From Promethearchaeota archaeon (GTDB lineage Archaea; Asgardarchaeota; Lokiarchaeia; Sigyniarchaeales; SOKP01), in NCBI GenBank assembly GCA_019058445.1, contig JAHPZA010000009.1:434001-498000 (forward strand): DNA of 64,000 nucleotides. Reading direction: 5' to 3'. Both the position numbers and the translations under genes were made by a program. Shown here one piece after another: positions 51,911 to 60,706 of the stretch. Below the pieces are notes generated by a model. It saw only the letters and a list, made by a program, of their open reading frames with translations, was not told the DNA's origin and made no database searches. Within the stretch, counting starts at the first letter, position 1. Each line of letters opens with the position of its first letter.

Positions 51911-54343
51911 CTATGTTGTCAATATAAGTTCCTTTTGTTCTGATTTTTTAATTATTACTTCAAAATTTTTATTTTCCCAATTTTCTGAATTTATCCAATA
52001 AAATGTAAAGATTATTTTAGTGCCCTCAGCAAGTTTACCAGTAGGTAGATCACCATAATGAATTCCTAATTCTGAATCAATTGTTTTTAGCTCATGACTT
52101 GAAACCCAATCATCTATTGTCCAGTGAATTATTGCTGGTGATAATAATTCAATTCTTAACTGTTTACCAAACGCAATCTGGTGGCTTTTATGATTATAAC
52201 TCCATTTTGAAATATTTGATGAGATATCACCTATAACATAACGTTTAAATGTTTGATTAGGCATGTCAAAAACACTTCCTTTATGGATTGAATGTAATAA
52301 TTTTATATATTCAGCATGGGCCCATACCAAGGGCATAGCAGATCCTGTTGGATGCCCATTTAAGAGATCTTTTTCAGGTATATCTTCTGAATCCCAGATT
52401 TGCTCTGGAATTAAACCTCCAGGACCCGTTTGCCTTTCCATTACTTTACATAGGAATTTTGCTTCTGATATATTTCCTCTTGCTAATTCATAATGTGCAC
52501 GTTCTCCTACTAATAAAGGCCAACCTCGACCAATCCCCGTACCATCAAAAGGATCACCATTTTCATGCTCACCATACCCATCTTGATTATAACGATACCA
52601 AACAGGACCAGTTTTTGTTTCTGTTTTTAATAAAGAATCAATGACTTTAACGGTATTAATAATGCGTGGATCATCAGCACTTCGTAATCCAAATCTTACT
52701 AACGCTAATGCATCAGGGCTAACGATATATTCAAACAAAGCTTTATTTTGGCTGGGTGGTTTATTTTTAATTGGAACATAACCATTTATTGGTGATGCAG
52801 CATCTGCTACATTTTTAGGGCCGATTCTGACATAGTAACCCTCGATATTTAATTTTTTTGAAATTTTAGTATTTTTGATATAAGTCCATTGATCAATTTT
52901 AGAATTCCACATATCTGCAGTTTCGGTTAAGAATTTTGCAATTTTATGTTCCCCAGCTTCTTCAGCAAATTCAGCAGCAGCTAAAAGGGCTGCTATTTCA
53001 ACAGCAAGAGTGAAAGGGGAATATCCTGCATCCTCCTCCCAACGGTCTTCCTGAGACACAGGACCATTACATACCAAGAAGCTTGCTGCTTGTTTCACCA
53101 TGGGCCATATGTCTAAATCATATAATTCATTATTTTGCTTAAGAACATTAGCAAGCAATATAGGAAAAGCCGTCTCATCCATTTGTATTCCTTGCCAATA
53201 ACTTGTTCCATCAAGCCACATATTTTGAGGCCAATGTCCATCTACTTCTTGAGTACTCATAAGATAGAGGAGAACCTGGCGTGCAGAAGAAAAATCTCCA
53301 GCGGCTAATAAACCCCCAGCAGTCTCAACCAAGTCTCGTGGCCATATTAAGTGATAACCTCCCAAATCATTATCTCCTTTTGAAAAACCCCATGGTATTG
53401 AAAGACTCGCAATTATACCATCACTAAAACGCTTATCCATATGCGTTTTAAGAACTGAAGTGCTAATCCGATATATATCAATTTCTTTTTCACTTAAACT
53501 TCTTAAATTTAAACACTTCTTTTGGAATTTTTCCCAAGAATTTTTAAATTCAGATAACTGTTGGTCAAAGTTTTTGATTAATGCTGTGCGTGCTAATTGT
53601 CCTGCTTCTGCAGCATTATTTCCAAAAGCTAAAACTATAATAAATTCGCCCTTTGAAATTGAAAGATCAATTTCACCAGTTAGAGCAATATTTCCATCAA
53701 TAGCCTTGGAATAACATTTAGTTAATTTTTTATTTTTACTGATATCTTGCCATCCATCACTAAAACCAACATAACCACAACTCATATTAATAAAAGGTAT
53801 TGAACAAGCAAGCGCAAGAGATATATCATCGCGTTGAGCAAACAACATTGGGATCCCCTTATAATCACCTATCCAGCCATTATTACCAAAACCACAATTT
53901 TTAATATGAGGTGTTAAAATTACATATAAATGATAATTACTTAATATCCCTTTAAGAGGCTTAAATTGGGCTTTTTGGATTAATACTTCCCTCCTTGGAT
54001 CAGTCAAGATAGTTTTTCTAATTTCATATATACCATTTTTTGATTTATTAGTAATATTAAATGCTGGAACACCTTGTTTTACTGGTAAAATTTGATGTGT
54101 GCAGTGTTTTTTCTCCTCTTCAAAAATTTCTGTTTCACTTGAGATGAGAAACTGCATATCTTTAATATTTGCTTGATCTATTCTTGGATAATAAATTTCA
54201 TTGATAATTCCTTTTGAAATTGTAAACCAGAGTCTATTACCTATTGAATTGGCAGTGCCTACTCCATCTTTAGCGCTTATACTCCAATTAGGATTTACTC
54301 CTGGATTACCTGGGGGATTATTATCAATTTTTAATTTTTCCAT
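51911..54343 (-). CDS. GH15 glucoamylase-like glucosidase, cytosolic (810 aa)
   Basis: An N-terminal beta-sandwich (about 1-270, starting NPGVNPNW, with VGTA and GIINEIYYPR) precedes an (alpha/alpha)6 barrel. Conserved pieces are WPRDLVET, QMDETAFPIL (about 384), RWEED (about 434; likely general acid Glu) and PEQIWD (about 648; likely general base Glu), in the order known for prokaryotic glucoamylases and glucodextranases. A short extra beta domain forms the C-terminus. There is no signal peptide, so it should hydrolyse alpha-glucosides in the cytosol. The sugar porter gene lies 11 bp upstream on the same strand, which fits import followed by hydrolysis. The exact glucan (maltooligosaccharide, dextrin or trehalose-like) is not decided. 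The stop is TAG. Confidence 0.9.
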   Translation of the reverse strand: MEKLKIDNNPPGNPGVNPNWSISAKDGVGTANSIGNRLWFTISKGIINEIYYPRIDQANIKDMQFLISSETEIFEEEKKHCTHQILPVKQGVPAFNITNKSKNGIYEIRKTILTDPRREVLIQKAQFKPLKGILSNYHLYVILTPHIKNCGFGNNGWIGDYKGIPMLFAQRDDISLALACSIPFINMSCGYVGFSDGWQDISKNKKLTKCYSKAIDGNIALTGEIDLSISKGEFIIVLAFGNNAAEAGQLARTALIKNFDQQLSEFKNSWEKFQKKCLNLRSLSEKEIDIYRISTSVLKTHMDKRFSDGIIASLSIPWGFSKGDNDLGGYHLIWPRDLVETAGGLLAAGDFSSARQVLLYLMSTQEVDGHWPQNMWLDGTSYWQGIQMDETAFPILLANVLKQNNELYDLDIWPMVKQAASFLVCNGPVSQEDRWEEDAGYSPFTLAVEIAALLAAAEFAEEAGEHKIAKFLTETADMWNSKIDQWTYIKNTKISKKLNIEGYYVRIGPKNVADAASPINGYVPIKNKPPSQNKALFEYIVSPDALALVRFGLRSADDPRIINTVKVIDSLLKTETKTGPVWYRYNQDGYGEHENGDPFDGTGIGRGWPLLVGERAHYELARGNISEAKFLCKVMERQTGPGGLIPEQIWDSEDIPEKDLLNGHPTGSAMPLVWAHAEYIKLLHSIHKGSVFDMPNQTFKRYVIGDISSNISKWSYNHKSHQIAFGKQLRIELLSPAIIHWTIDDWVSSHELKTIDSELGIHYGDLPTGKLAEGTKIIFTFYWINSENWENKNFEVIIKKSEQKELILTT

Positions 54344-54354
54344 TTTTTATCACT

Positions 54355-55740
54355 TTATTTTCCTAATTCTAGTGGATGTTTTCCTTTCCGCCAATGTTCT
54401 TCAATTTCTTCTAAAGTTTGATTTTTAGTTTCTGGTACATAATAAAATGTAAAAAGAAATGCCAATATTCCCACTCCTCCATACAACCAAAATGTACCAG
54501 ACGCCCCTATGGATTGAATCAATAAAAGAAAAGTTAATGCAATTACCAAATTTGATCCCCAATTTACTTCAGTTACAATGCTCATTGCAGTTCCTCGTAT
54601 TTTTAATGGATATATCTCTGAGATTAATAACCAAAATACAGGCCCTAACCCAATAGCAAAGAACGCTACATAGAGCATGAGACTAATGGCAGCTAATGGT
54701 CCTATAAGAGATATAAGACTCGGTAAAAAGAAAATAATCCCAAGCAATATCAATGTCGCAGACATTCCAGCTAAACCAACCAAAAGTAAAGGTCGGCGTC
54801 CAACTCGGTCTAGTAATTTAATAGATACAATAGTCATTCCAACATTTACAAGTCCAACACCTATAGTCGCAATAATTGCTGCTGATGATGATTTGAATCC
54901 TGCATATTGAAAGATTATAGGAGCATAATATATTACAGTGTTAATACCTGTGACTTGTTGAAATATCGCTAAAGCTATACCAATTAGTAATGCAGGTTTA
55001 TTTTTTGGATTCAATAATTCAGATCTACCTCCTTTCTCTTGTTTTAAACTAGTTTGAATTTGACTTAATTCTACTTCAATATTTGAATTATTTCTTATAC
55101 GCTGCAATACTTTACGTCCGTCTGTTAAATCTCCATGATGGACTAACCATCTGGGACTTTCGGGGAGAAAAAACATACCTATTAGTAATATAGCAGCGGG
55201 AATCACAGCTAAACCAAACATATAACGCCATCCTTGAATTGGAGCTAGAGAATAATCAACTAAATAAGAAATTACGATTCCAATGGTTATAGCTAATTGA
55301 TTAAATGAGACTAATGCACCTCTAATATATGGGGGAGATGCTTCTGAGATATATAAAGGTGCTGTAAAAGACGCAATACCAATTGCAATACCAACAATAA
55401 TCCTCCCAAAAATTAAAAAGATTATATCTGGTGTTATGGCTGTAAAAATAGCACCAAAGATGAAAATAATGGCAGCAAAAATAATTACTTTCTTTCTACC
55501 GTAATTTTCTGCCATATAACCCCCTAAAAGTGCTCCTATAACAGCACCTATCAATACAGCACTAACTACTAATCCAGTTAAAAAGGGAGATAAATTAAAT
55601 TCTGATCTGATAAAAAGAATTGCCCCTGATATGACTCCTGTATCATATCCAAATAGCATACCACTTATTCCAGATATTGCTGCAATAAAATAAAGATATA
55701 TAGTAGTACTTTTTTCATTGGGAAGTGTATTACTTAGCAT
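54355..55740 (-). CDS. MFS sugar porter (sugar:H+ symporter family, 461 aa)
   Basis: Twelve membrane segments with the sugar-porter signatures GYDTGVISGA (helix 1), NYGRKK, RGALVSFNQLAITIGI, PESPRWLV, GINTVIYYAPIIFQ, DRVGRRPLL and PETKNQTLEEIE. These are diagnostic for the glucose/xylose/arabinose transporter family. Start at ATG 55740, with GGTG four bases upstream as a likely ribosome site. It is the first gene of a two-gene unit with the GH15 gene, so it probably imports the oligo- or monosaccharide that GH15 handles. The pair lies between two gene remnants, as if inserted as a cassette. Confidence 0.92.
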   Translation of the reverse strand: MLSNTLPNEKSTTIYLYFIAAISGISGMLFGYDTGVISGAILFIRSEFNLSPFLTGLVVSAVLIGAVIGALLGGYMAENYGRKKVIIFAAIIFIFGAIFTAITPDIIFLIFGRIIVGIAIGIASFTAPLYISEASPPYIRGALVSFNQLAITIGIVISYLVDYSLAPIQGWRYMFGLAVIPAAILLIGMFFLPESPRWLVHHGDLTDGRKVLQRIRNNSNIEVELSQIQTSLKQEKGGRSELLNPKNKPALLIGIALAIFQQVTGINTVIYYAPIIFQYAGFKSSSAAIIATIGVGLVNVGMTIVSIKLLDRVGRRPLLLVGLAGMSATLILLGIIFFLPSLISLIGPLAAISLMLYVAFFAIGLGPVFWLLISEIYPLKIRGTAMSIVTEVNWGSNLVIALTFLLLIQSIGASGTFWLYGGVGILAFLFTFYYVPETKNQTLEEIEEHWRKGKHPLELGK

Positions 55741-55960
55741 TAAACACCACTTTTAATAATTTAATAACTTGATCTAAAATGAAATATACCAATTGGCATT
55801 AAAAAATGGTGGTTATAATTTATTAAAAAGTAATAATTAATTTTAAGATATTTTAGACTAAAACAAAATTTTAAAATTTAAATTGGAACATTTTTATTTT
55901 TCAAGTTAAGCTTTTCTGATTTCAATTAATTTCCTTAAATTCCTCCCAAATTTATGTTAG
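55741..55960. other. Intergenic region upstream of the sugar porter
   Basis: A/T-rich, no gene. A TATA-like attaaattattaaaag on the minus strand lies about 15-30 bp before the porter ATG, suggesting a promoter with a very short leader. Traces of the decayed propeller gene probably begin near 55950. Confidence 0.35.
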
Positions 55961-55963
55961 GTT

Positions 55964-56128
55964 TTAATAAATTCAACAAAAGTAAGAAGATATGGTATTT
56001 GGGAGTCTCAATTAAACGATAATCCACCATCTACATTAAAATCTCCTAAAATTAAAGTTGCAACTCATCCTACCTATTCGAAATCTGGTGATATCACATA
56101 TTATGTAAGGAATTCTATCTATTATTAA
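55964..56128 (+). pseudogene. Remnant of a second TolB-like propeller gene (3' end)
   Basis: In frame to the TAA at 56126-56128, the translation contains STKVKRYGIWE, NPPSTL and ATHPTYSKSGDITY. These align with STRGGKYGIWE, DPPHVL and ATHPTRSKNGIITF at the end of the intact propeller protein. An in-frame TAG stands just upstream (55958-55960) and further homology fades, so the 5' part is deleted or decayed. It is followed by copy 2 of the 64-bp repeat, as the intact gene is followed by copy 1. Confidence 0.8.
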
Positions 56129-56142
56129 GAAAAACGATTTTT

Positions 56143-56206
56143 AAAAGAAGATATAAATTTTTATCTTCTTTTACTTTAATAATACTATTGGATCTAATTA
56201 ATAATG
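56143..56206 (+). repeat. 64-bp repeat with perfect hairpin, copy 2
   Basis: It matches 51717-51780 at 58 of 64 positions. It opens with the perfect 11-bp inverted repeat AAAAGAAGATA (56143-56153) and TATCTTCTTTT (56162-56172) around an 8-base loop, a plausible terminator for the former propeller gene. The second part precedes the deacetylase gene by 34 bp and may hold its promoter. Confidence 0.65.
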
Positions 56207-56240
56207 AAATTAATAAGATAATAAAAGGATATAATTTAAC

Positions 56241-57134
56241 ATGACAAATCAATCAATTATAGAAAAGCTTGGTTTTGATGCGTCTGATAAAGTTGTTATT
56301 TTCCATATTGATGATATGGGTTTTTCTCATACATCGAATATAGCTTCTTTTGAATGTTTAGATTTTGGAATCGCAAGTTGTGGATCCATTCTTGTGCCTG
56401 CCCCCTGGTTTTTAGAAGTGGCGTCTATTTGCAGAAAGAATCCCAAGTATGATGTGGGAATTCATTTAACCTTCACGTGTGAATATGATTTATACCGATG
56501 GCGCGCTTTAAGTAGTGTTGATCCCACATCAGGATTATTAGATTCGGAGAAATCCCTTTGGCGTACATCTGAGGAAGCTATTTCAAATGTGACTATAACA
56601 GCCGCAGAACTTGAAATGCGAGCTCAAATTCAAATGGCTTTAGATAATGGTATTGATGTTACTCACATCGACACGCACATGGGAACAGTCATTAATCCAA
56701 AGTTTCTTCCAATATATTTAAAAATGGCTCGAGAATTCAAGGTTCCTGCGTTTTTACCAAGGGTTAATAGAGAAATATTAATTAATGAAGGATTAGGGGA
56801 CAGCGCTGATGCTATTTTAAAAATGTTCTCAAAAATAGAAGAGAGTGGAGCTCCCTTACTCGATTATATGGTTATAGATACAACTGGAGATTATCCCGAT
56901 AAAGTAGAATATTATTGCAAGCGCATGGCAGAAATAAAGCCTGGCTTAACACATTTTTTATTTCATCCTGCCAAAATGAGTTCTGAATTAGAAGGAATAA
57001 CACCTGACTCTGCAAGTTGGCGAGATCAAGATTATAAGGCATTTACAGACCCACGTATAAAAGAATGTGTAGAAAAATACGATTTACATATAATTGGGTA
57101 CAGAAAAATTCGTGAATATATCAGAAATCAATAG
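56241..57134 (+). CDS. YdjC/ChbG-family carbohydrate deacetylase (297 aa)
   Basis: Family motifs are present: FHIDDMGFSH (Asp pair at about 24-25), VGIHLTF (about 73) and THIDTHMG (about 141), which supply the Asp/His metal site and catalytic residues of the YdjC/ChbG fold. LTHFLFHPAK is the C-terminal core strand. Characterised members remove N-acetyl groups from chitooligosaccharides or related sugars. Cytosolic. A sugar symporter follows 125-135 bp downstream on the same strand. Upstream are the propeller remnant and its flank, so this gene was probably once the end of a dehydratase-propeller operon. Stop TAG. Confidence 0.88.
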   Translation: MTNQSIIEKLGFDASDKVVIFHIDDMGFSHTSNIASFECLDFGIASCGSILVPAPWFLEVASICRKNPKYDVGIHLTFTCEYDLYRWRALSSVDPTSGLLDSEKSLWRTSEEAISNVTITAAELEMRAQIQMALDNGIDVTHIDTHMGTVINPKFLPIYLKMAREFKVPAFLPRVNREILINEGLGDSADAILKMFSKIEESGAPLLDYMVIDTTGDYPDKVEYYCKRMAEIKPGLTHFLFHPAKMSSELEGITPDSASWRDQDYKAFTDPRIKECVEKYDLHIIGYRKIREYIRNQ

Positions 57135-57268
57135 TAAAATAGATCATTAACGAAATTATGGTTCAATTAATCAATCCCTTTAATATATATCACTTCCCTG
57201 AATATACAAATTTTAAAGCTATTTATCAATTTACATCATATTAGTTTTACAATTTTTAAATGATAATT

Positions 57269-58645
57269 ATGAACGAAGATCATGTACCAACTGGTAAAAA
57301 AATATCATGGGCAGTCGCAAATGTAGGGAGTTTAGCAATTGGCCAAGCATCGATACTTCTCCTCTATGCGTACTATTTCTTGTATTTGGGAGTACCACTT
57401 TCTCCGCTTGGAATTAGTTTAGTTTTAATGATTTATGGGATATGGGATGCAGTCAATGAACCTTTGATTGGTCATATTTCTGATATTTCAAGGAGTAAAT
57501 GGGGTCGTAGAAAACCGTATATTGCAATTGGATTAGTTCCGCTATTAATATGTTCATATTTAATTTATACTCCTCCTGTAAATGATCCTATAACAACCAC
57601 AATCTATTTGATCGTGATTTTGATTTTATACGAGACGTCCGTTACTATGGTATTTACTTTATGGTTTGCGCTATACCCAGAGTTAACTCTAGATCAAAAT
57701 GAAAGACTAGCTATCTCAAGATTTAAAGAGATATTCGGAGTGTTAGGCTTGATTTTAGGACTCGCTATTGCTCCTTTAATTGCTGGCTCGTTTAAAGATC
57801 CTATGCTAGGTTTCTCGTTAATGGGGCTAACGTTAGGTATTATTGCTGTCGTATTCATGCTTCCCACCTTATTCTTTATTAAGGAACGGAAAGAATCTCA
57901 GATTATTAAGGAAAACAGAATTGGATTTATTAAATCAATGAAGATTTCATTAAAGAGTAGAAGCTTTGTGTGCTTTATTCTAGTTCAATTTTTGCTTCAG
58001 CTTTCTTATTCAGTTGTGCTCTCTGGGTTACCACTGTTTTTTGAAGGAGTATTAGGCATGGGCGCAAGTGAATGGGCTATTCAAATGCTACTAATATTTT
58101 GTGTTGTTATTCCAGGATTATATGTATGGATAAAAATCGCGGAAAAAAAAGGGACTAAATATGCGTTATTTATTTCCATGCTCTGTTTTAGCATAACATT
58201 CCCATTAATTTTTCTCGTATATAACCCCACATCGATGTTAATTGTTCTTTTAATTGCTGGTTTTGGACTTGGAGGGTTAATGATTTTTCCAACAGTCCTA
58301 CTTAGTGACGTAATAGATGAGGATCATACGAAAACCAATGAACGAAGGGAAGGAATTTTTAACGGAGTTTCAGGTGTTATCGTAAAATCCTCAAATGCCA
58401 TCAGTTGGTTGGTTTTAGGTATTGTGCTTACGATTTTTCAAATTAATCGAGAAAATGTAAGTCCATCTACTCTGACACCTTCTGGTGAATTAGGACTTAG
58501 AATATTATTGGGGGTGATTCCAGTAATTTTTATTTTATTGGGTATGCTCTTCTTATATCTTTATCCTTTAACTGGCGAAAGATTAGATGAAGTAAAAAGC
58601 AAAGTGAGAGAACTGAAAGAGGAAAAGGCTAAAAATTCTAGCTAA
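57269..58645 (+). CDS. GPH/MelB-type sugar:cation symporter (about 458 aa)
   Basis: MFS_2 family with twelve membrane segments. WDAVNEPLIGHISD and SKWGRRKPYI after helix 2 match the MelB signature, and the second-half loop TNERREGIFNG matches as well. The N-terminus GKKISWAVANVG is typical. Two start codons are possible, ATG 57260 and ATG 57269; I chose the second, which gives MNEDHVPTGKK. These transporters import galactosides, glucuronides, xylosides and similar with H+ or Na+. Its place after the deacetylase suggests uptake of an acetylated or modified oligosaccharide, which is inferred. Confidence 0.9.
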   Translation: MNEDHVPTGKKISWAVANVGSLAIGQASILLLYAYYFLYLGVPLSPLGISLVLMIYGIWDAVNEPLIGHISDISRSKWGRRKPYIAIGLVPLLICSYLIYTPPVNDPITTTIYLIVILILYETSVTMVFTLWFALYPELTLDQNERLAISRFKEIFGVLGLILGLAIAPLIAGSFKDPMLGFSLMGLTLGIIAVVFMLPTLFFIKERKESQIIKENRIGFIKSMKISLKSRSFVCFILVQFLLQLSYSVVLSGLPLFFEGVLGMGASEWAIQMLLIFCVVIPGLYVWIKIAEKKGTKYALFISMLCFSITFPLIFLVYNPTSMLIVLLIAGFGLGGLMIFPTVLLSDVIDEDHTKTNERREGIFNGVSGVIVKSSNAISWLVLGIVLTIFQINRENVSPSTLTPSGELGLRILLGVIPVIFILLGMLFLYLYPLTGERLDEVKSKVRELKEEKAKNSS

Positions 58646-58672
58646 CATTATTTTTCTTTTTTAATTTTTTTT

Positions 58673-60535
58673 TTAGTAATTCTCTATTTTTAATTCAAAT
58701 AGTTTATTCTTTGTAGGTATGCCGTTTACATCCCATCCTCTAAATTTATAGTATTCTTCTAACATGAGATCTATTGTGAGAACCTTGTCCTTTACTCTAC
58801 CTTTCTCTAAAGGAAATTTTAATCGAGGAGGAATTCTATCGTCTTTCTTCGTAATTCCACATTTATTATTAAAAACTCGTTTTAAATTAAAAATTCTTTC
58901 TCCAATCTCCATTAGCTCAGATAAAGCTAATTTTATTTCTATTAAATAATAAATTTCATCAAGTATTAAATCTAATAAGTTTTCTACGATTTGAGAGCCT
59001 GATGATATCGATTGACGGCAAATCCCTAATGCATTATTAATTTCTGATAAATTTTGAGAGATAGCAACATCTCTTGCAAATTCTGGATTATCAATTGTTC
59101 TTTCCTTGATAGGTTTTTCTTTAGAAATTTTTAAGGCTTCATTAAAACCAGTAAATCCAGAATATAAATCATTCGCAAAACCTCTTAGATGACACGCACC
59201 ACGATTCGAAGTAGCATATTGTAATCCCAATGGAAATATCGCACGAGGATCATGCATTGGAGCTTCTAATCCTTTAATCTCAGCTAGGAATTCCTCAGAA
59301 CCGTTTCCTATAATTTCAGAAGCTTTCCGAGATCCATTACTTAAAATTTTTCCAATTCCCTCTTTTTTACACATTAGATTTAAAAGCTTAATAGCTGCAT
59401 CAGCATCACCCCATTCTAAGGGAAATCCTATATCGTCTTGAGTTAAAATACTCTTCTCATAACAATCCATCGCAAAAGCTATTGTGCATCCCGCGGATAT
59501 AGTATCGACTCCCATAGTGTTACACAGATGATTCATATAAGCTATTGCCTCCACGTTTGAGATTAAACACATGGCACCAAAAGCCGCTGTAGTTTCATAT
59601 TCTGAACAAGCAGCATTTGATATTTTATAAGGACCTTCCTTTATTTCAATTTCTCTACCACAACTGAAGGGACATAAATAACAGGGTCTACTTTTTACGT
59701 GTAATCTTTCCAATACAACGGAACCAGATATCTCGTTGACTCCTTTCCATTTATGCAAAGTCCAATTTTTATGGGGTACATCAGCCAGTCTTTCAAAATA
59801 ATCAATATTATTGGTACCAAAATTCTTCAAGACATCTCCCATTGCAGATTTTTTAAATGATAAAAAGATTGACTTCGAAATGTTATTGAACTTTTCTTCA
59901 TTGAAATAATCAATTTTTTTAGAACTCTTTACTGCTATCGCTTTAAGGTTTTTTGAGCCCATAACCGCACCCATTCCTCCTCTACCAACGGCTCTAAAAT
60001 GATCATTTATAATAGAGGCCAAAGGAACATTTATTTCACCAGAAGTACCGATACACGTGACTTTATAATTTTTTCCTAATTCAGATCGTAAGTTTTGTAT
60101 GGTTTTATCCGTAGTTAAACCCCATAAATCTGAAGCATCTTTTAGTTCATAATGATCATCTTCAATTTTTAAATATACGGGAGAATCTGCTTTATTTTCA
60201 ATAATAATTCCATTTAACACCTTTCTTAATTCTGCTCCAAAAAACCCTCCGGATAAACCCTCTCCATAAATTGTAGTCAATGGTGATCTCGCAGATACGG
60301 AGTAAAATCCAGAACAAGGAAATGAAGTACTTGTTAATAATCCCGTCATTACCACTAAAGGATTCTTCTCGCTTAAAGGGTCATATTCAAACACTTTTTG
60401 TTTCATCAAATAATCAATTGCAAATCCAGGACCCCCCAAAAATGTCATTACATCATTCTTATTTATATATCTCTCATTAAAAGATTTGTTTTTAAGATTA
60501 ACCTTTAAAATTTTCCCAAATTTTTCATTTCCCAT
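58673..60535 (-). CDS. Aldehyde ferredoxin oxidoreductase, tungsten-pterin family (620 aa)
   Basis: Starts MGNEKFGKILKVNLKN as in the AOR family and ends after about 620 residues, the usual length. CYLCPFSC (about 282-289) and a late Cys (LGICRQS, about 503) give the four ligands of the iron-sulfur cluster. GGPGFA, RAVGRGGMGAVMGSKNLKAI and HDPRAIFPLG are pterin-binding regions. The enzyme oxidises aldehydes to acids with ferredoxin. The open frame continues 37 codons upstream to 60646, but that part is hydrophobic, unlike the family, and overlaps a TATA-like sequence (60610-60625), so I place the start at 60535. It converges with the GPH gene. Glyceraldehyde or another sugar-derived aldehyde would suit the neighbours, but this is not shown. 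Confidence 0.9.
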   Translation of the reverse strand: MGNEKFGKILKVNLKNKSFNERYINKNDVMTFLGGPGFAIDYLMKQKVFEYDPLSEKNPLVVMTGLLTSTSFPCSGFYSVSARSPLTTIYGEGLSGGFFGAELRKVLNGIIIENKADSPVYLKIEDDHYELKDASDLWGLTTDKTIQNLRSELGKNYKVTCIGTSGEINVPLASIINDHFRAVGRGGMGAVMGSKNLKAIAVKSSKKIDYFNEEKFNNISKSIFLSFKKSAMGDVLKNFGTNNIDYFERLADVPHKNWTLHKWKGVNEISGSVVLERLHVKSRPCYLCPFSCGREIEIKEGPYKISNAACSEYETTAAFGAMCLISNVEAIAYMNHLCNTMGVDTISAGCTIAFAMDCYEKSILTQDDIGFPLEWGDADAAIKLLNLMCKKEGIGKILSNGSRKASEIIGNGSEEFLAEIKGLEAPMHDPRAIFPLGLQYATSNRGACHLRGFANDLYSGFTGFNEALKISKEKPIKERTIDNPEFARDVAISQNLSEINNALGICRQSISSGSQIVENLLDLILDEIYYLIEIKLALSELMEIGERIFNLKRVFNNKCGITKKDDRIPPRLKFPLEKGRVKDKVLTIDLMLEEYYKFRGWDVNGIPTKNKLFELKIENY

Positions 60536-60663
60536 TTTATCTTCAATCGCTTTTATTATGCTTCTTAGAGTGAATATTATTAATAAATTCGATAGATTCG
60601 GATTTAATTTTAATATTATTAAATATAAGCTTAATGAAAAAACCAATCTTTTTTTAAAAGGCA

Positions 60664-60676
60664 GAATTTAAATAAG
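60664..60676 (+). promoter_or_regulatory. TATA box of the polyprenyl synthase gene
   Basis: gaatttaaataag about 31-43 bp before the ATG at 60707, a spacing that gives a leader of only about 10-15 bases. The AOR promoter is on the other strand at about 60610-60625. Confidence 0.45.
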
Positions 60677-60706
60677 GAATAATAAATCAACTTTCAGTGA
60701 TTAGCA

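Noticed and set aside
60536..60646. N-terminal extension of the aldehyde oxidoreductase by 37 residues
   Set aside because: The extension is hydrophobic, unlike the family, and overlaps a TATA-like region; the family N-terminus begins at the ATG at 60535.
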